A DNA stretch of 64,000 bases, from positions 1 through 64,000 of the forward strand of contig NZ_SMDC01000011.1 in the NCBI RefSeq assembly GCF_004343155.1, in the 5' to 3' direction. This DNA comes from Marichromatium gracile (GTDB taxonomy: Bacteria; Pseudomonadota; Gammaproteobacteria; Chromatiales; Chromatiaceae). A model generated the notes under the pieces. The model ran no database searches. It saw only the letters and a program-made list of their open reading frames with translations, and had not been told where the DNA came from. A program made the translations under genes and the position numbers. Of the stretch, positions 18,868 to 27,585 are shown piece after piece (within the stretch, counting starts at the first letter, position 1; the number at the start of each line of letters is the position of its first letter).

Positions 18868-21330
18868 GTGGCGTGGTGTGCGGATTGTCTACCCGGTCGC
18901 CGCCCGCTGGTGCTGATCGCCGCAGCGCTCGCCTTCGTCCTCGGTGTCCTGGCGGCGCTGCCGCTGCCGGTGCTGCCGCCGCCGGGCTGGTTGGTGGTGG
19001 CGGCGCTGGTGCTGTCGCCGGGGTGGCGCCGCCCCCTGGTTCGTCTGGCCGGTGTCGCGCTGCTCGGTTTCTGCTGGTCGCTGTGGCAGCTCTCCGTGCC
19101 GCTCTGCCAGCCGTTTCCCGATGAGCTGGTGCGCGTCCCTCTGGTCGTCGAGGGGCGGGTCGATGCGCTGCCGGTGCGGCGCGGCGGCGCCACCCGCTTC
19201 ACCTTCCTGATCGAGCACGCCTCCGCTGCCGGCGAGTCGGTCGAGTTCACTGGCCGGGTCAGCCTGTCCTGGTATCGTGACGCCCCGCTGCTCAGTCCCG
19301 GTCAACGCTGGCGGTTGCCGGTCCGGCTCAAGCCCGTGCACGGCTATGCCAACCCGGGCGGATTCGACTACGAGCGCTGGCTGTTCGCGCGACGGGTGGT
19401 GGCGACTGGCAATCTGCGCGTCGGCGAGCCGCCGCGACTGCTCGATCCCGCTCCGTCTGGCTATCGGCTGGCGCGGTTGCGTCAGCGCCTCGCCGATCAT
19501 CTCGCCGCAACACTCGGCGAGCGCCCGGCGCTCGGTGCGGTGCAGGCGCTCACCCTGGGGTTGCGCGATGCCCTCACGCCGCGCGACTGGGAGGTGCTCA
19601 CCCGCACCGGCACCAACCACCTGCTGGCGATCTCCGGGCTGCATGTGGCGGTGATCGCAACCGCGGTATTCTGGCTGGCACGCCTGCTGTGGTCGCGCAG
19701 TCGGCGCTTGAGCCTGTGGCTCGCCGCGCCCCGCGCCGCTGCACTGTTCGCAGCGGGCGCGGCGCTCGGTTATGCGGCGCTCGCCGGTTTCGCGATCTCC
19801 ACCCAGCGCGCGCTGATCATGCTCGCGGTGGTGCTCGGCGCGCTGTTCTGGCGGCGGCCATTGCGTCCCTGGCAGGGGTTTGTACTGGCGCTCGCCGGGG
19901 TGGTCGCGCTCGATCCGCTGGCGCCGCTCGGGGTCGGGTTCTGGCTCTCCTTCGGCGCGGTCGCGGCGATCCTGCTGGCGCTCACCGGACGCCTGCCGAG
20001 CCGCTCGCCGTGGCGGCGCTGGGGGCAGGTGCAATGGGCGGTGAGCATCGGGCTGTTGCCCTTGCTGTTGTTGCTGTTCGCCCGTGCCTCGCTGGTCGCG
20101 CCCCTGGTCAACCTGGTGGCGGTGCCGCTGTTCTCGCTGCTGCTGCCGCTGTTGCTGGTCGCCGCGGTGTTGAGTCTGCTGCCCGGGCTGGCGGCGCCGC
20201 TGCATGCCGTCGCCTGGCTGCTCGAGCAGGGACTCGCTGGTCTCGGCTGGATCGCCGATCAGCCCTGGGCGGCCTTCGCGCTGGCGGCGCGTCCGCCCTG
20301 GGTGTGGCTGGCCGCGACCCTGGGCGTCGCGCTGCTGCTCGCCCCGCGCGGACTGCCGGGGCGCTGGCTGGGTCTGGTGGGGCTGGCGGCGCTGGCGCTG
20401 GTGCGCCCGCAGCCGCCACCGCCGGGCGCATTGTGGCTGACCCTGGTCGATGTCGGTCAGGGGCTGGCGGTGGTGGCGCGCACCCATGAGCACACCCTGG
20501 TCTATGACACCGGCCCAGGGTTCGCCAGTGGCTTCGAGACCGGCAGCGCGGTGCTGGTGCCGCTGTTGCGCGCCCAGGGCGTCGAGCGGGTCGACCGGCT
20601 GGTGATCAGCCATGCCGACCGTGACCATGCCGGCGGGCTGGCGGGACTGCGCCGCGGCGTGGAGGTCAGGCGCGTCGATTCGGGCGAGCCGGCTGCGCTC
20701 GGCCTCGACGGCGTCGGGCGCTGTCGGGCGGGGCAGGGCTGGTCGTGGTCGGGGGTGCGCTTTCGCTTCCTATACCCAGTGACCGGGGGGGGCTCGGGCA
20801 ACGATGCCTCCTGCGTGCTGCGCATCGAGGTCGGGGATGTCTCGGTGCTGCTCACCGGCGACATCGGCGCCGCGGTCGAGCGCCAACTCGTCGCGCGCCA
20901 TGGCGCGGCCCTGCGCAGTCGCGTGCTGGTGCTCGCCCATCACGGCAGCGCCAGCTCGTCGAGCGCGGCGTTGCTCGATGCGGTTGAGCCCGAGCTGGCG
21001 CTGGTCGCATCGGGCTATGCCAATCACTACGGCTTCCCTGCCGAGACGGTGTGCGCGCGCCTCATCGCGCGTGACATCGAGACGCGAGGGACGGCGCACG
21101 AGGGCGCGCTGACACTGCGTCTCGATGCCGAGGGCCTGTCGATCGAGCCGGGTTGGCGCGCCCGCCACGACCGGCTCTGGCGCCACCGCCCCGCAGCCGG
21201 CTGCGCCCCGCGCTGCCCCTGGGCCTGCGGTCGCGCCCGTACCCTCTCGGCCTGGTTCGTGCCGCTGCCGGCCCCGCTCACCGCGCCGACCTGTCGGGAG
21301 CGAGCGCCGGCCATCAGCCGGACGGATTGA
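18868..21330 (+). CDS. comEC: DNA internalisation competence protein ComEC/Rec2
   Basis: An 820-residue membrane channel thought to pass single-stranded DNA into the cytoplasm during natural transformation. It has N-terminal membrane helices (about 14-70) and a DUF4131 segment. The central Competence domain has LTRTGTNHLLAISGLHVAVIA near 247. A C-terminal metallo-beta-lactamase domain carries VISHADRDHAGGL and LVLAHHGSASSSS. The GTG at 18868 is the likely start. The stop codon and last residues fall inside a dispersed repeat (21325 onward), so the C-terminus may have been altered by repeat insertion. dprA at 60.7 kb is a functional partner. Confidence 0.92.
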   Translation: MAWCADCLPGRRPLVLIAAALAFVLGVLAALPLPVLPPPGWLVVAALVLSPGWRRPLVRLAGVALLGFCWSLWQLSVPLCQPFPDELVRVPLVVEGRVDALPVRRGGATRFTFLIEHASAAGESVEFTGRVSLSWYRDAPLLSPGQRWRLPVRLKPVHGYANPGGFDYERWLFARRVVATGNLRVGEPPRLLDPAPSGYRLARLRQRLADHLAATLGERPALGAVQALTLGLRDALTPRDWEVLTRTGTNHLLAISGLHVAVIATAVFWLARLLWSRSRRLSLWLAAPRAAALFAAGAALGYAALAGFAISTQRALIMLAVVLGALFWRRPLRPWQGFVLALAGVVALDPLAPLGVGFWLSFGAVAAILLALTGRLPSRSPWRRWGQVQWAVSIGLLPLLLLLFARASLVAPLVNLVAVPLFSLLLPLLLVAAVLSLLPGLAAPLHAVAWLLEQGLAGLGWIADQPWAAFALAARPPWVWLAATLGVALLLAPRGLPGRWLGLVGLAALALVRPQPPPPGALWLTLVDVGQGLAVVARTHEHTLVYDTGPGFASGFETGSAVLVPLLRAQGVERVDRLVISHADRDHAGGLAGLRRGVEVRRVDSGEPAALGLDGVGRCRAGQGWSWSGVRFRFLYPVTGGGSGNDASCVLRIEVGDVSVLLTGDIGAAVERQLVARHGAALRSRVLVLAHHGSASSSSAALLDAVEPELALVASGYANHYGFPAETVCARLIARDIETRGTAHEGALTLRLDAEGLSIEPGWRARHDRLWRHRPAAGCAPRCPWACGRARTLSAWFVPLPAPLTAPTCRERAPAISRTD

Positions 21331-21449
21331 ACCGCAAAGACTCAAAGAGCGCCAAGGGAAGGGAGTGTTGCGCTTGCAGTGATTCGTGATCGCGCCTCAA
21401 CAGAGCGCTCGCACTTAAATCCTTTGTCTCCTTTGGGTCTTTGCGGTTC
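21325..21449. repeat. 125-bp MITE-like element with inverted ends
   Basis: GAACCGCAAAGACTCAAAG (21329-21347) and the reverse complement of 21431-21449 agree at 18 of 19 positions. They enclose about 83 bp of unrelated sequence. The ends belong to the same family as the 15-bp module at 81 and the 22-bp repeats near 16 kb. The left end supplies the comEC stop codon. There is no open frame of note inside. The rest of the gap, to 21567, has nothing recognisable apart from the exbB ribosome-binding site. Confidence 0.7.
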
Positions 21450-21567
21450 GTATCGGCGGCCGATGCCCCGATGGCTGGAGGTCGAGGGCTTCGAGTATCA
21501 TGAAGGGTCAGTCTCGGCCCATTTGGGGCGAGGCCTTCAGTCACAGTCCGCGCCGAGGAGTTCGCCC

Positions 21568-22197
21568 TTGCTAGATCTGATGTACGCCGGCGGCTGGTTG
21601 ATGGTGCCGATCATCGCCAGCTCCGTGGTCGCCACCGCGATCGTCATCGAACGCGCCTGGATGCTGCGCCGTGCCCGCATCATGCCGCCGGGGCTGCTGG
21701 CGCGGATCTGGCAGCTCTACCGCCTCGGTCAACTCTCCGACACCCAGATCGAGGAGATCCGCTACGGCTCGCCGCTGGGGCGGATGCTCGCCGCCGGTCT
21801 GGCCAATCGGATGCACTCGCGCGAGGTGATGAAGGAGGCGATCGCCGAGACCGGTCGCCAGGTGGTCGTCGAGCTGGAGCGCTTTCTCAACACCCTGGGT
21901 ACCATCGCCGCGGTGACCCCGTTGCTCGGCCTGCTCGGCACCGTGCTGGGCATGATCGATGTCTTCGCGGTGATCATGGAGGCCGGCGTGGGCAATCCCG
22001 GGGTGCTCGCCGGGGGCATCTCCGAGGCGCTGATCACCACCGCCGCCGGGCTCTCGGTGGCGATCCCGACGCTGATGTTCCATCGCTTCTACGACAACCG
22101 CGTCTCGCGTCTGGTGGTCGACATGGAGGAGTTGTCGCTGCGTCTGATCGAGGTGATCAAGGGCGAGCGCGAGGATACCGTGGAGGCCGGGGCATGA
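21568..22197 (+). CDS. exbB: MotA/TolQ/ExbB-family proton channel subunit
   Basis: A 209-residue inner-membrane protein that, with ExbD, couples proton flow to energise outer-membrane processes. Its three helices lie at about 9-30 (MVPIIASSVVATAIVIER), 105-130 (TIAAVTPLLGLLGTVLGMIDVF) and 150-175. GLLGTVLGM is the family signature. The TTG at 21568 is chosen because GAGGAG sits 8 nt upstream and MLDLMYAGGWLM is the usual start; the frame continues to 21379 through repeat sequence. It overlaps exbD by 4 nt. The placement before msbA-lpxK-kdsB is common in this class. Confidence 0.9.
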   Translation: MLDLMYAGGWLMVPIIASSVVATAIVIERAWMLRRARIMPPGLLARIWQLYRLGQLSDTQIEEIRYGSPLGRMLAAGLANRMHSREVMKEAIAETGRQVVVELERFLNTLGTIAAVTPLLGLLGTVLGMIDVFAVIMEAGVGNPGVLAGGISEALITTAAGLSVAIPTLMFHRFYDNRVSRLVVDMEELSLRLIEVIKGEREDTVEAGA

Positions 22198-22622
22198 ACC
22201 TCCGACCCCAGCGCAAGACCCCGATCGACATCAACCTGACGCCCTTGATCGACGTGGTCTTCCTGCTGCTGATCTTCTTCATGGTCTCGACCAGCTTCAA
22301 GGACGAGGCGCGGCTGCGGGTGCAGCTGCCCGAGGCCGAGGGGGTGGCGGCGCCAGCCGAGGAGCCGCCCGAGACCCTGACCATCGTGATCGACGCCGAG
22401 GGGGTCTTCTTCATCGGCGAGCGACGGGTGCTCGGTGCCGACGCCGCGACCCTGGGTCGCGCGATCGCCGCCGCGCTCGCCGGGCGCGACAGCGCGCCGG
22501 TGCTGATCCAGGCCGATGCCCGCACCCCGCACCAGGCGGTGATGACCGCGCTTGATGCCACCGCGCGCCAAGGACTCAATCAGGTCGCCTTCGCCGCGAC
22601 CCGCAACGGGGAGGCGCCATGA
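22194..22622 (+). CDS. exbD: ExbD/TolR-family biopolymer transport protein
   Basis: A 142-residue partner of the ExbB-like channel. A short cytoplasmic N-terminus is followed by a single helix, DINLTPLIDVVFLLLIFFMV, which holds the proton-carrying aspartate (D20). The rest is a periplasmic domain. It is tightly packed: 4-nt overlaps with both exbB and msbA imply one transcript. Without a tonB gene nearby, the precise partner is unknown. Confidence 0.93.
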   Translation: MNLRPQRKTPIDINLTPLIDVVFLLLIFFMVSTSFKDEARLRVQLPEAEGVAAPAEEPPETLTIVIDAEGVFFIGERRVLGADAATLGRAIAAALAGRDSAPVLIQADARTPHQAVMTALDATARQGLNQVAFAATRNGEAP

Positions 22623-24400
22623 GCGACCCGCAGACACCATCCCCGGCGCCCGCTGCGGCGAGCGCCATCTATCGCCGCCTGCTCGGCTACGTCCGCCCCT
22701 ACTGGCGGATGTTCTCCGTCTCCATCGTCGGCATGCTCGCCTTTGCGATCACCGAGCCGCTGTTCGCGGCGATGATGCAGCCGCTGATCGACGGCAGTTT
22801 CGTCGAGCGCGACGAGACCGTGGTGCAGATGATGCCCCTGCTGCTGGTCGCGCTCTTTCTCGGGCGCGGTATCGCCGGCTTCGTCAACAACTACTGTCTG
22901 AGCTGGGTCGGACGGCGGGTGGTGGCCGATCTCCGCCAGGAGATGTTCGAGCACCTGCTGCGCGCACCGACGCGCTATTTCGACAACACCGGTTCGGGCC
23001 ATCTGCTCGCCAAGCTCACCTACAACGTCGAGAACGTCGCCACCGCCGCGACCTCGGCGGTCACCACCCTGGTGCGCGACGGCTTCACCGTGCTCGGGCT
23101 GATGGCCTACATGCTCTATCTCGACGCCGAGCTGTCGGTGATCTTCCTGCTCATCGGGCCGTTGATGGCCGGCGCCATCAAGTACGCGACCAAGCGCTTT
23201 CGCCGTCACAGCAAGCGCATCCAGGACCGCGTCGGCGAGCTCACCCATGTCGCCCAGGAGGTGATCGACGGCCATCGGGTGGTCAAGGCCTTCGGCGGTC
23301 AGGCGCGCGAGGCGCGTCACTTCGGCGCGATCAACGAGAAGACCCGTTCGCTGCAGATGAAGATGATCGCCACCGAGGCGGCGAGCGTGCCGCTGGTGCA
23401 GCTGATCTCGGCGATGGCGATCGCGGTGATCGTCTATCTCTCGACCATGCAGGGGCTGCAGGACAACATCTCGGTCGGCACCTTCATGTCCTTCATCGTC
23501 GCCATGGCACTGCTGCTGCCGCCGGTCAAGCGTCTGACCTCGGTCAACGCCCATCTGCAGCGCGGCATCATCGCCGCCGAGAGCCTGTTCGAGCTGCTCG
23601 ACGCCGAGGAGGAGGACGACCGCGGGCGCGGCGAGGTCGAGCGGGCCGCCGGACGGATCGAGTATCGCGGCGTCACCCATCGCTACAGCCCGGACAAGCC
23701 GCCGGCGATCCGCGAGCTGGAGCTGATCGTCGCCCCGGGCGAGAAGATCGCCCTGGTGGGGCGCTCGGGCAGCGGCAAGAGCACCATCGCCAGCCTGTTG
23801 CCACGCTTCTACGACCCCAGCGAGGGCGAGATCCTGATCGACGGCACGCCGATCCGCGACCTCACCCTGGGCTCGTTGCGCCGTCAGATCTCGCTGGTCA
23901 CCCAGGACGTGGTGCTGTTCAACGACACCATCGCCAACAACATCGCCTATGGCCAGCCCGAGCCGCCGAGCCGCGAGCGGCTCGAACAGGTCGCCGAGAG
24001 CGCGCACGCGCTGGAGTTCATCCGCGCCCTGCCGCAGGGCTTCGACACCGTGGTGGGGGATCGCGGCGTGCTGCTCTCGGGCGGTCAGCGCCAGCGTCTG
24101 GCGATCGCCCGCGCGATGCTCAAGGACGCCCCCATCCTCATCCTCGACGAGGCGACCTCGGCGCTCGACACCGAGGCCGAGCGCCATATCCAGGCCGCGC
24201 TCCAGGAGCTGATGGAGGAGCGCACCACGCTGATGATCGCTCATCGGCTCTCGACCATCGAGCGTGCCGACCGCATCCTCGTGCTCGATGCCGGACGGAT
24301 CGTCGAGCAGGGCAGCCATCAGGCGCTGCTCGAGCGCAACGGCTATTACGCGCGGCTGCACCGGCTGCAGTTCCACGACGGTCTCGCGGTCGAGGACTGA
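22619..24400 (+). CDS. msbA: Lipid A export ATP-binding/permease protein MsbA
   Basis: A 593-residue half-transporter ABC exporter that flips lipid A-core across the inner membrane. Six membrane helices span about residues 25-320. The nucleotide-binding domain holds Walker A GRSGSGKST at 381-389, LLSGGQRQRLAIARAM, Walker B ILILDEATSALD and the H-loop MIAHRLST. Its position directly before lpxK and kdsB supports MsbA over other ABC exporters. Confidence 0.94.
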   Translation: MSDPQTPSPAPAAASAIYRRLLGYVRPYWRMFSVSIVGMLAFAITEPLFAAMMQPLIDGSFVERDETVVQMMPLLLVALFLGRGIAGFVNNYCLSWVGRRVVADLRQEMFEHLLRAPTRYFDNTGSGHLLAKLTYNVENVATAATSAVTTLVRDGFTVLGLMAYMLYLDAELSVIFLLIGPLMAGAIKYATKRFRRHSKRIQDRVGELTHVAQEVIDGHRVVKAFGGQAREARHFGAINEKTRSLQMKMIATEAASVPLVQLISAMAIAVIVYLSTMQGLQDNISVGTFMSFIVAMALLLPPVKRLTSVNAHLQRGIIAAESLFELLDAEEEDDRGRGEVERAAGRIEYRGVTHRYSPDKPPAIRELELIVAPGEKIALVGRSGSGKSTIASLLPRFYDPSEGEILIDGTPIRDLTLGSLRRQISLVTQDVVLFNDTIANNIAYGQPEPPSRERLEQVAESAHALEFIRALPQGFDTVVGDRGVLLSGGQRQRLAIARAMLKDAPILILDEATSALDTEAERHIQAALQELMEERTTLMIAHRLSTIERADRILVLDAGRIVEQGSHQALLERNGYYARLHRLQFHDGLAVED

Positions 24401-25392
24401 TGCGCTGGATCGATCCGGCCCGCGTCTGGTACGCCCGACACTGGCTCGGCGTGCTGCTCGCGCCCCTCGGCGCGCTCTATTGCGCGCTCGCCATGCTGCG
24501 GCGGCTGGGTTTTCGGCGCGGCTGGCTGGCGAGCACACGGTTGCCGGTGCCGGTGGTGGTGGTCGGCAACCTCAGCGTCGGCGGCACCGGAAAGACCCCG
24601 GCGGTGATCGCCCTGGCCCGACTGCTGCGCGAGCACGGCTGGCGACCGGCAGTCCTCACCCGCGGCTATGGCCGGCGCGAGGACGGGGTGCGCCGGGTCG
24701 CGCCGAGCGATACCCCCGAGGAGGTCGGCGACGAGCCGCTGCTGCTCGCGCGCCACGCCGGCTGTCCGGTGGTGGTCGGCGCCGATCGGGTGGCGGCGGG
24801 GCGCTTCGCGCTCGATCGCTGCGACTGCGACCTGTTGCTCACCGACGACGGGCTGCAGCACTACCGTCTGGCGCGCGATATCGAGATCGCCGTGGTCGAT
24901 GGTCGCCGTGGGCTGGGCAACCGCCGCTGTCTGCCGGCCGGGCCGCTGCGCGAGCCGCCGCGCCGGCTCGAGGCGGTCGACCTGGTGCTCCATAACGGCG
25001 GTGAGGCGCCGCCGGGGGCGGGGCGGATGCGACTGGTGCCGGGCGCGGCGCTGGCGCTCGATGGGTCCGGGCGCAGCCGTCCGTTGGCGGCCTTCCGGGA
25101 CCGGCGGGTGTGCGCGGTGGCGGGGATCGGCAATCCCGATCGTTTCTTCGCCATGCTCGAGACGCACGGTCTGATGCTCGACCCGCGCCCCTATCCCGAT
25201 CATCACGACTTCACCGCCGCCGAGGTCGCGGCCTGGCCCGCGGGGCCGGTGCTGATGACCGAGAAGGACGCTGTCAAGTGCGCCCGGTTTGGTGGCGGTG
25301 ATCACTGGTATGTCCCCGTCGAGGCTGAGTTCGATGCCGACTCGCTGGCGGGGCTGTTGACTCGACTGGCAAGGGTGAAGAGGCATGGCTAA
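24400..25392 (+). CDS. lpxK: Tetraacyldisaccharide 4'-kinase
   Basis: A 330-residue membrane-associated kinase that phosphorylates the 4' position of the lipid A disaccharide. A hydrophobic N-terminal helix (about 14-33) precedes the P-loop VGNLSVGGTGKTP (55-67). TRGYGR, LLTDDGLQHYRLARD and the late TEKDAVKC are family signatures. The start overlaps the msbA stop by one base (TGATG), and the end overlaps kdsB by 8 nt, so the three are translated together. Confidence 0.95.
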   Translation: MRWIDPARVWYARHWLGVLLAPLGALYCALAMLRRLGFRRGWLASTRLPVPVVVVGNLSVGGTGKTPAVIALARLLREHGWRPAVLTRGYGRREDGVRRVAPSDTPEEVGDEPLLLARHAGCPVVVGADRVAAGRFALDRCDCDLLLTDDGLQHYRLARDIEIAVVDGRRGLGNRRCLPAGPLREPPRRLEAVDLVLHNGGEAPPGAGRMRLVPGAALALDGSGRSRPLAAFRDRRVCAVAGIGNPDRFFAMLETHGLMLDPRPYPDHHDFTAAEVAAWPAGPVLMTEKDAVKCARFGGGDHWYVPVEAEFDADSLAGLLTRLARVKRHG

Positions 25393-26155
25393 GGGTTTCA
25401 AGGTGGTGATTCCGGCGCGTTACGGTTCCTCCAGGCTGCCGGGCAAGCCGCTGCTGGAGATCGCCGGGGAGCCGATGATCCGGCACGTGGTGGCGCGGGC
25501 CTGCGCCAGCGGCGCCGACGAGGTGGTGGTGGCGAGTGATGACGCGCGCATCCTCGATGCCTGCGCCGGACTCGGTGCCGCGACCCAACTGACCGCGACG
25601 GAGCACCGCAGCGGCACCGAGCGGGTGGCCGAGGTGATCGCCGCGCGTGGTTGGGAGGCCGACACCGTGGTGGTCAACCTGCAGGGCGATGAGCCCTGCA
25701 TGCCGGCGGCGCTGATCGACCAGGTGGCGAGCGACCTGGGCGGGTGCGCTGGGGCGGGGATGGCGACCCTGGCCTCGCCGATCCGGCGGGTCGAGGCGCT
25801 GTTCGATCCGCACGTGGTCAAGGTGGTGACCGATGTCGAGGGCTTCGCGCTCTACTTCTCGCGCGCGCCGCTGCCCTGGCATCGCGACGAGTTCCTCGGC
25901 AGCCGCGCGAGCCTGCCCGAGTCGGTGACCTTCCTCCGTCACATCGGGCTCTACGCCTATCGCGCCGGGTTCCTCGAGCGCTATCTCGCCTGGCCGCCGG
26001 CACCGCTCGAGGTCGCCGAGTCGCTCGAACAGCTGCGCGTGCTGTGGCACGGCGAGCGTATCCATGTCGGCATCGCCGAGCGCACCCCCGGCCCCGGGGT
26101 CGATACCCGCGAGGACCTGGGGCGTGCCGAGGCGTGGATGAGCGCCGACGACTGA
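25385..26155 (+). CDS. kdsB: 3-deoxy-manno-octulosonate cytidylyltransferase
   Basis: A 256-residue enzyme that activates Kdo with CTP to CMP-Kdo for LPS inner core synthesis. IPARYGSSRLPGKPL (9-23), the CTP-binding start, is followed by TEHRSGTERVAEV, NLQGDEP and HIGLYAYRAGFL. The length equals the family norm. In many relatives a small Trm112-like gene sits between lpxK and kdsB; here the two overlap directly. Confidence 0.96.
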   Translation: MAKGFKVVIPARYGSSRLPGKPLLEIAGEPMIRHVVARACASGADEVVVASDDARILDACAGLGAATQLTATEHRSGTERVAEVIAARGWEADTVVVNLQGDEPCMPAALIDQVASDLGGCAGAGMATLASPIRRVEALFDPHVVKVVTDVEGFALYFSRAPLPWHRDEFLGSRASLPESVTFLRHIGLYAYRAGFLERYLAWPPAPLEVAESLEQLRVLWHGERIHVGIAERTPGPGVDTREDLGRAEAWMSADD

Positions 26156-26165
26156 CGCGTCGCCC

Positions 26166-26486
26166 TCAGTGGCGCCGTGCGAGGGTCGGGGTGAGGGTGT
26201 CGAGCAGTTCGCGCAGCGGTGCCGAGGGGCAGCGGTGACGGTCGAACAGCGGTACCTGCAGCAGGGTATTGCGTCGCTGGCGCGGCCGGCCGTACTGGTC
26301 GGCCTGGATCTCGGCGGCGTGCTCGTCGTCCGACTCGAGGATCAGCAACTCCTCGCCGGGGAGCAGGTCGATCAGTCGCCAGGAGGCGCCGCGCAGCCGA
26401 CAGCGGCGCCCGAGCAGTGTGCGGACCTGGTGCAGCAGCGCCTCGCGGTCGTGCCTGCCCTGTGGGGTCGTGGGTCTGGTGTGCAT
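26166..26486 (-). CDS. Conserved small protein of unknown function
   Basis: A 106-residue soluble, Arg/Leu-rich protein with the core GASWRLIDLLPGEELLILES and LLQVPLFDRHRC. No membrane segment, signal peptide or known motif is visible. GGGAGG lies just before the ATG on the minus strand, and the frame has GC3-rich codons like its neighbours, so it is probably real. It converges on kdsB with an 11-bp gap. No function is assigned. Confidence 0.6.
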   Translation of the reverse strand: MHTRPTTPQGRHDREALLHQVRTLLGRRCRLRGASWRLIDLLPGEELLILESDDEHAAEIQADQYGRPRQRRNTLLQVPLFDRHRCPSAPLRELLDTLTPTLARRH

Positions 26487-26650
26487 CGCGCCTCCCGGGT
26501 GGGTGTAGCCTGTCGCCGTCTTCTCGGCCTCCGTGCCGCGTCTGTCCCTGTGCTCGATGATGGCGCCACCGGGTTGAGCTTTCCAGTCGCGGACTCCAGC
26601 ACCTGACCTTGCGGGTCAATCACGCGGACAGGCCGCTGGAGGTCGAGACC

Positions 26651-27034
26651 ATGAGTGCACCGATCATCCGTACCTTCGTCACCGTCTTCATCTGGACGCT
26701 CGCCATGCCCGTAGTCGGGGCCGATGCCGCCGCGGTCGGTGCCGCGGAGGCTGCTGGTGCCGGCGGTTGGTTGCGACTCGAGGGCGCTGCCCGCGCACCC
26801 GCCGGTCGCCGCCCGGCGCCGACCCGGCAGACGGGCACGCGGCTGCTCGAGCAGCGCCAGGACGAGCGGCGCGCCTGGCAGTCGCTGCGGCGTGAGTCGC
26901 GCGCCGCTTCCCCGTCCCTTGACGCGCCGGCGCGCGACAGCGGCGGCTGGCGGTTGCGGCTCGAGCGCCAGAGCGCCGCCCAGGCACGCCAGCGCGAGGC
27001 GCAGCGGCTCAGACGCGAGCGTGCCGGCGACTGA
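26651..27034 (+). CDS. Small exported Arg/Ala-rich protein of unknown function
   Basis: A 127-residue protein. A signal peptide (TFVTVFIWTLAMPVVGADA) is followed by a mature region rich in Ala, Arg and Gln, with coiled-coil-like stretches (LLEQRQDERRAWQSLRRES and AQARQREAQRLRRE). GGAGGTCGAG precedes the ATG at 26651. No family is recognised. The tail is very basic, which could suit binding to envelope polyanions, but that is a guess. It lies 62 bp before the phosphatase gene. Confidence 0.55.
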   Translation: MSAPIIRTFVTVFIWTLAMPVVGADAAAVGAAEAAGAGGWLRLEGAARAPAGRRPAPTRQTGTRLLEQRQDERRAWQSLRRESRAASPSLDAPARDSGGWRLRLERQSAAQARQREAQRLRRERAGD

Positions 27035-27096
27035 GTCCGGCGTCGGGCGCTGCTATGATCGGGACGGTGTCAGCCAGCGATAGAGGGAGTAGCGAG

Positions 27097-27585
27097 GTGA
27101 AACACGAGATCAAGGCCAGGGTTCTGTTCGTCTGCATGGGCAATATCTGTCGTTCGCCGACCGCCCACGGCGTCTTTCGTCAACTGCTGCGCGCCCGTGG
27201 GCTCGAACAGCTCGTCGAGATCGACTCGGCCGGCACCCATGCCTATCACGTCGGCGCGCGCCCGGATCAGCGCGCCAGCGACACGGCGCGCGCCCGTGGC
27301 ATCGATATCCGCGACCTGCGCGCTCGGTGTGTCGGCGCCGATGACTTCGAGCGCTTCGACTATGTGCTGGCGATGGATCAGGACAACTACGCGCATCTCG
27401 CCGCGCTCTGCCCGCCCGGGCTGGAGTCGCGCCTGGGGCTGTTGATGGACTTCGCCCCGGACTATTCGCAGCGCGAGGTGCCCGATCCCTACTACGGCGG
27501 TCGGCGCGGCTTCGATCAGGTCTTCGACATGGTCGAGGCGGCCGCGCGCGGTCTGCTCGAGGATCTCAACGCACGTTTTCTGTGA
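27097..27585 (+). CDS. Low-molecular-weight protein-tyrosine phosphatase
   Basis: A 162-residue phosphatase with the catalytic P-loop C13-MGNIC-R19-S, in LFVCMGNICRSPTAHG, and the general acid aspartate in VPDPYYGG near residue 130. Members dephosphorylate protein tyrosines and, in some bacteria, tyrosine kinases of polysaccharide export. The GTG at 27097 is selected because GAGGGAGT lies 6 nt upstream. The last 20 nt overlap the end of the convergent deacetylase-like gene. Confidence 0.92.
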   Translation: MKHEIKARVLFVCMGNICRSPTAHGVFRQLLRARGLEQLVEIDSAGTHAYHVGARPDQRASDTARARGIDIRDLRARCVGADDFERFDYVLAMDQDNYAHLAALCPPGLESRLGLLMDFAPDYSQREVPDPYYGGRRGFDQVFDMVEAAARGLLEDLNARFL

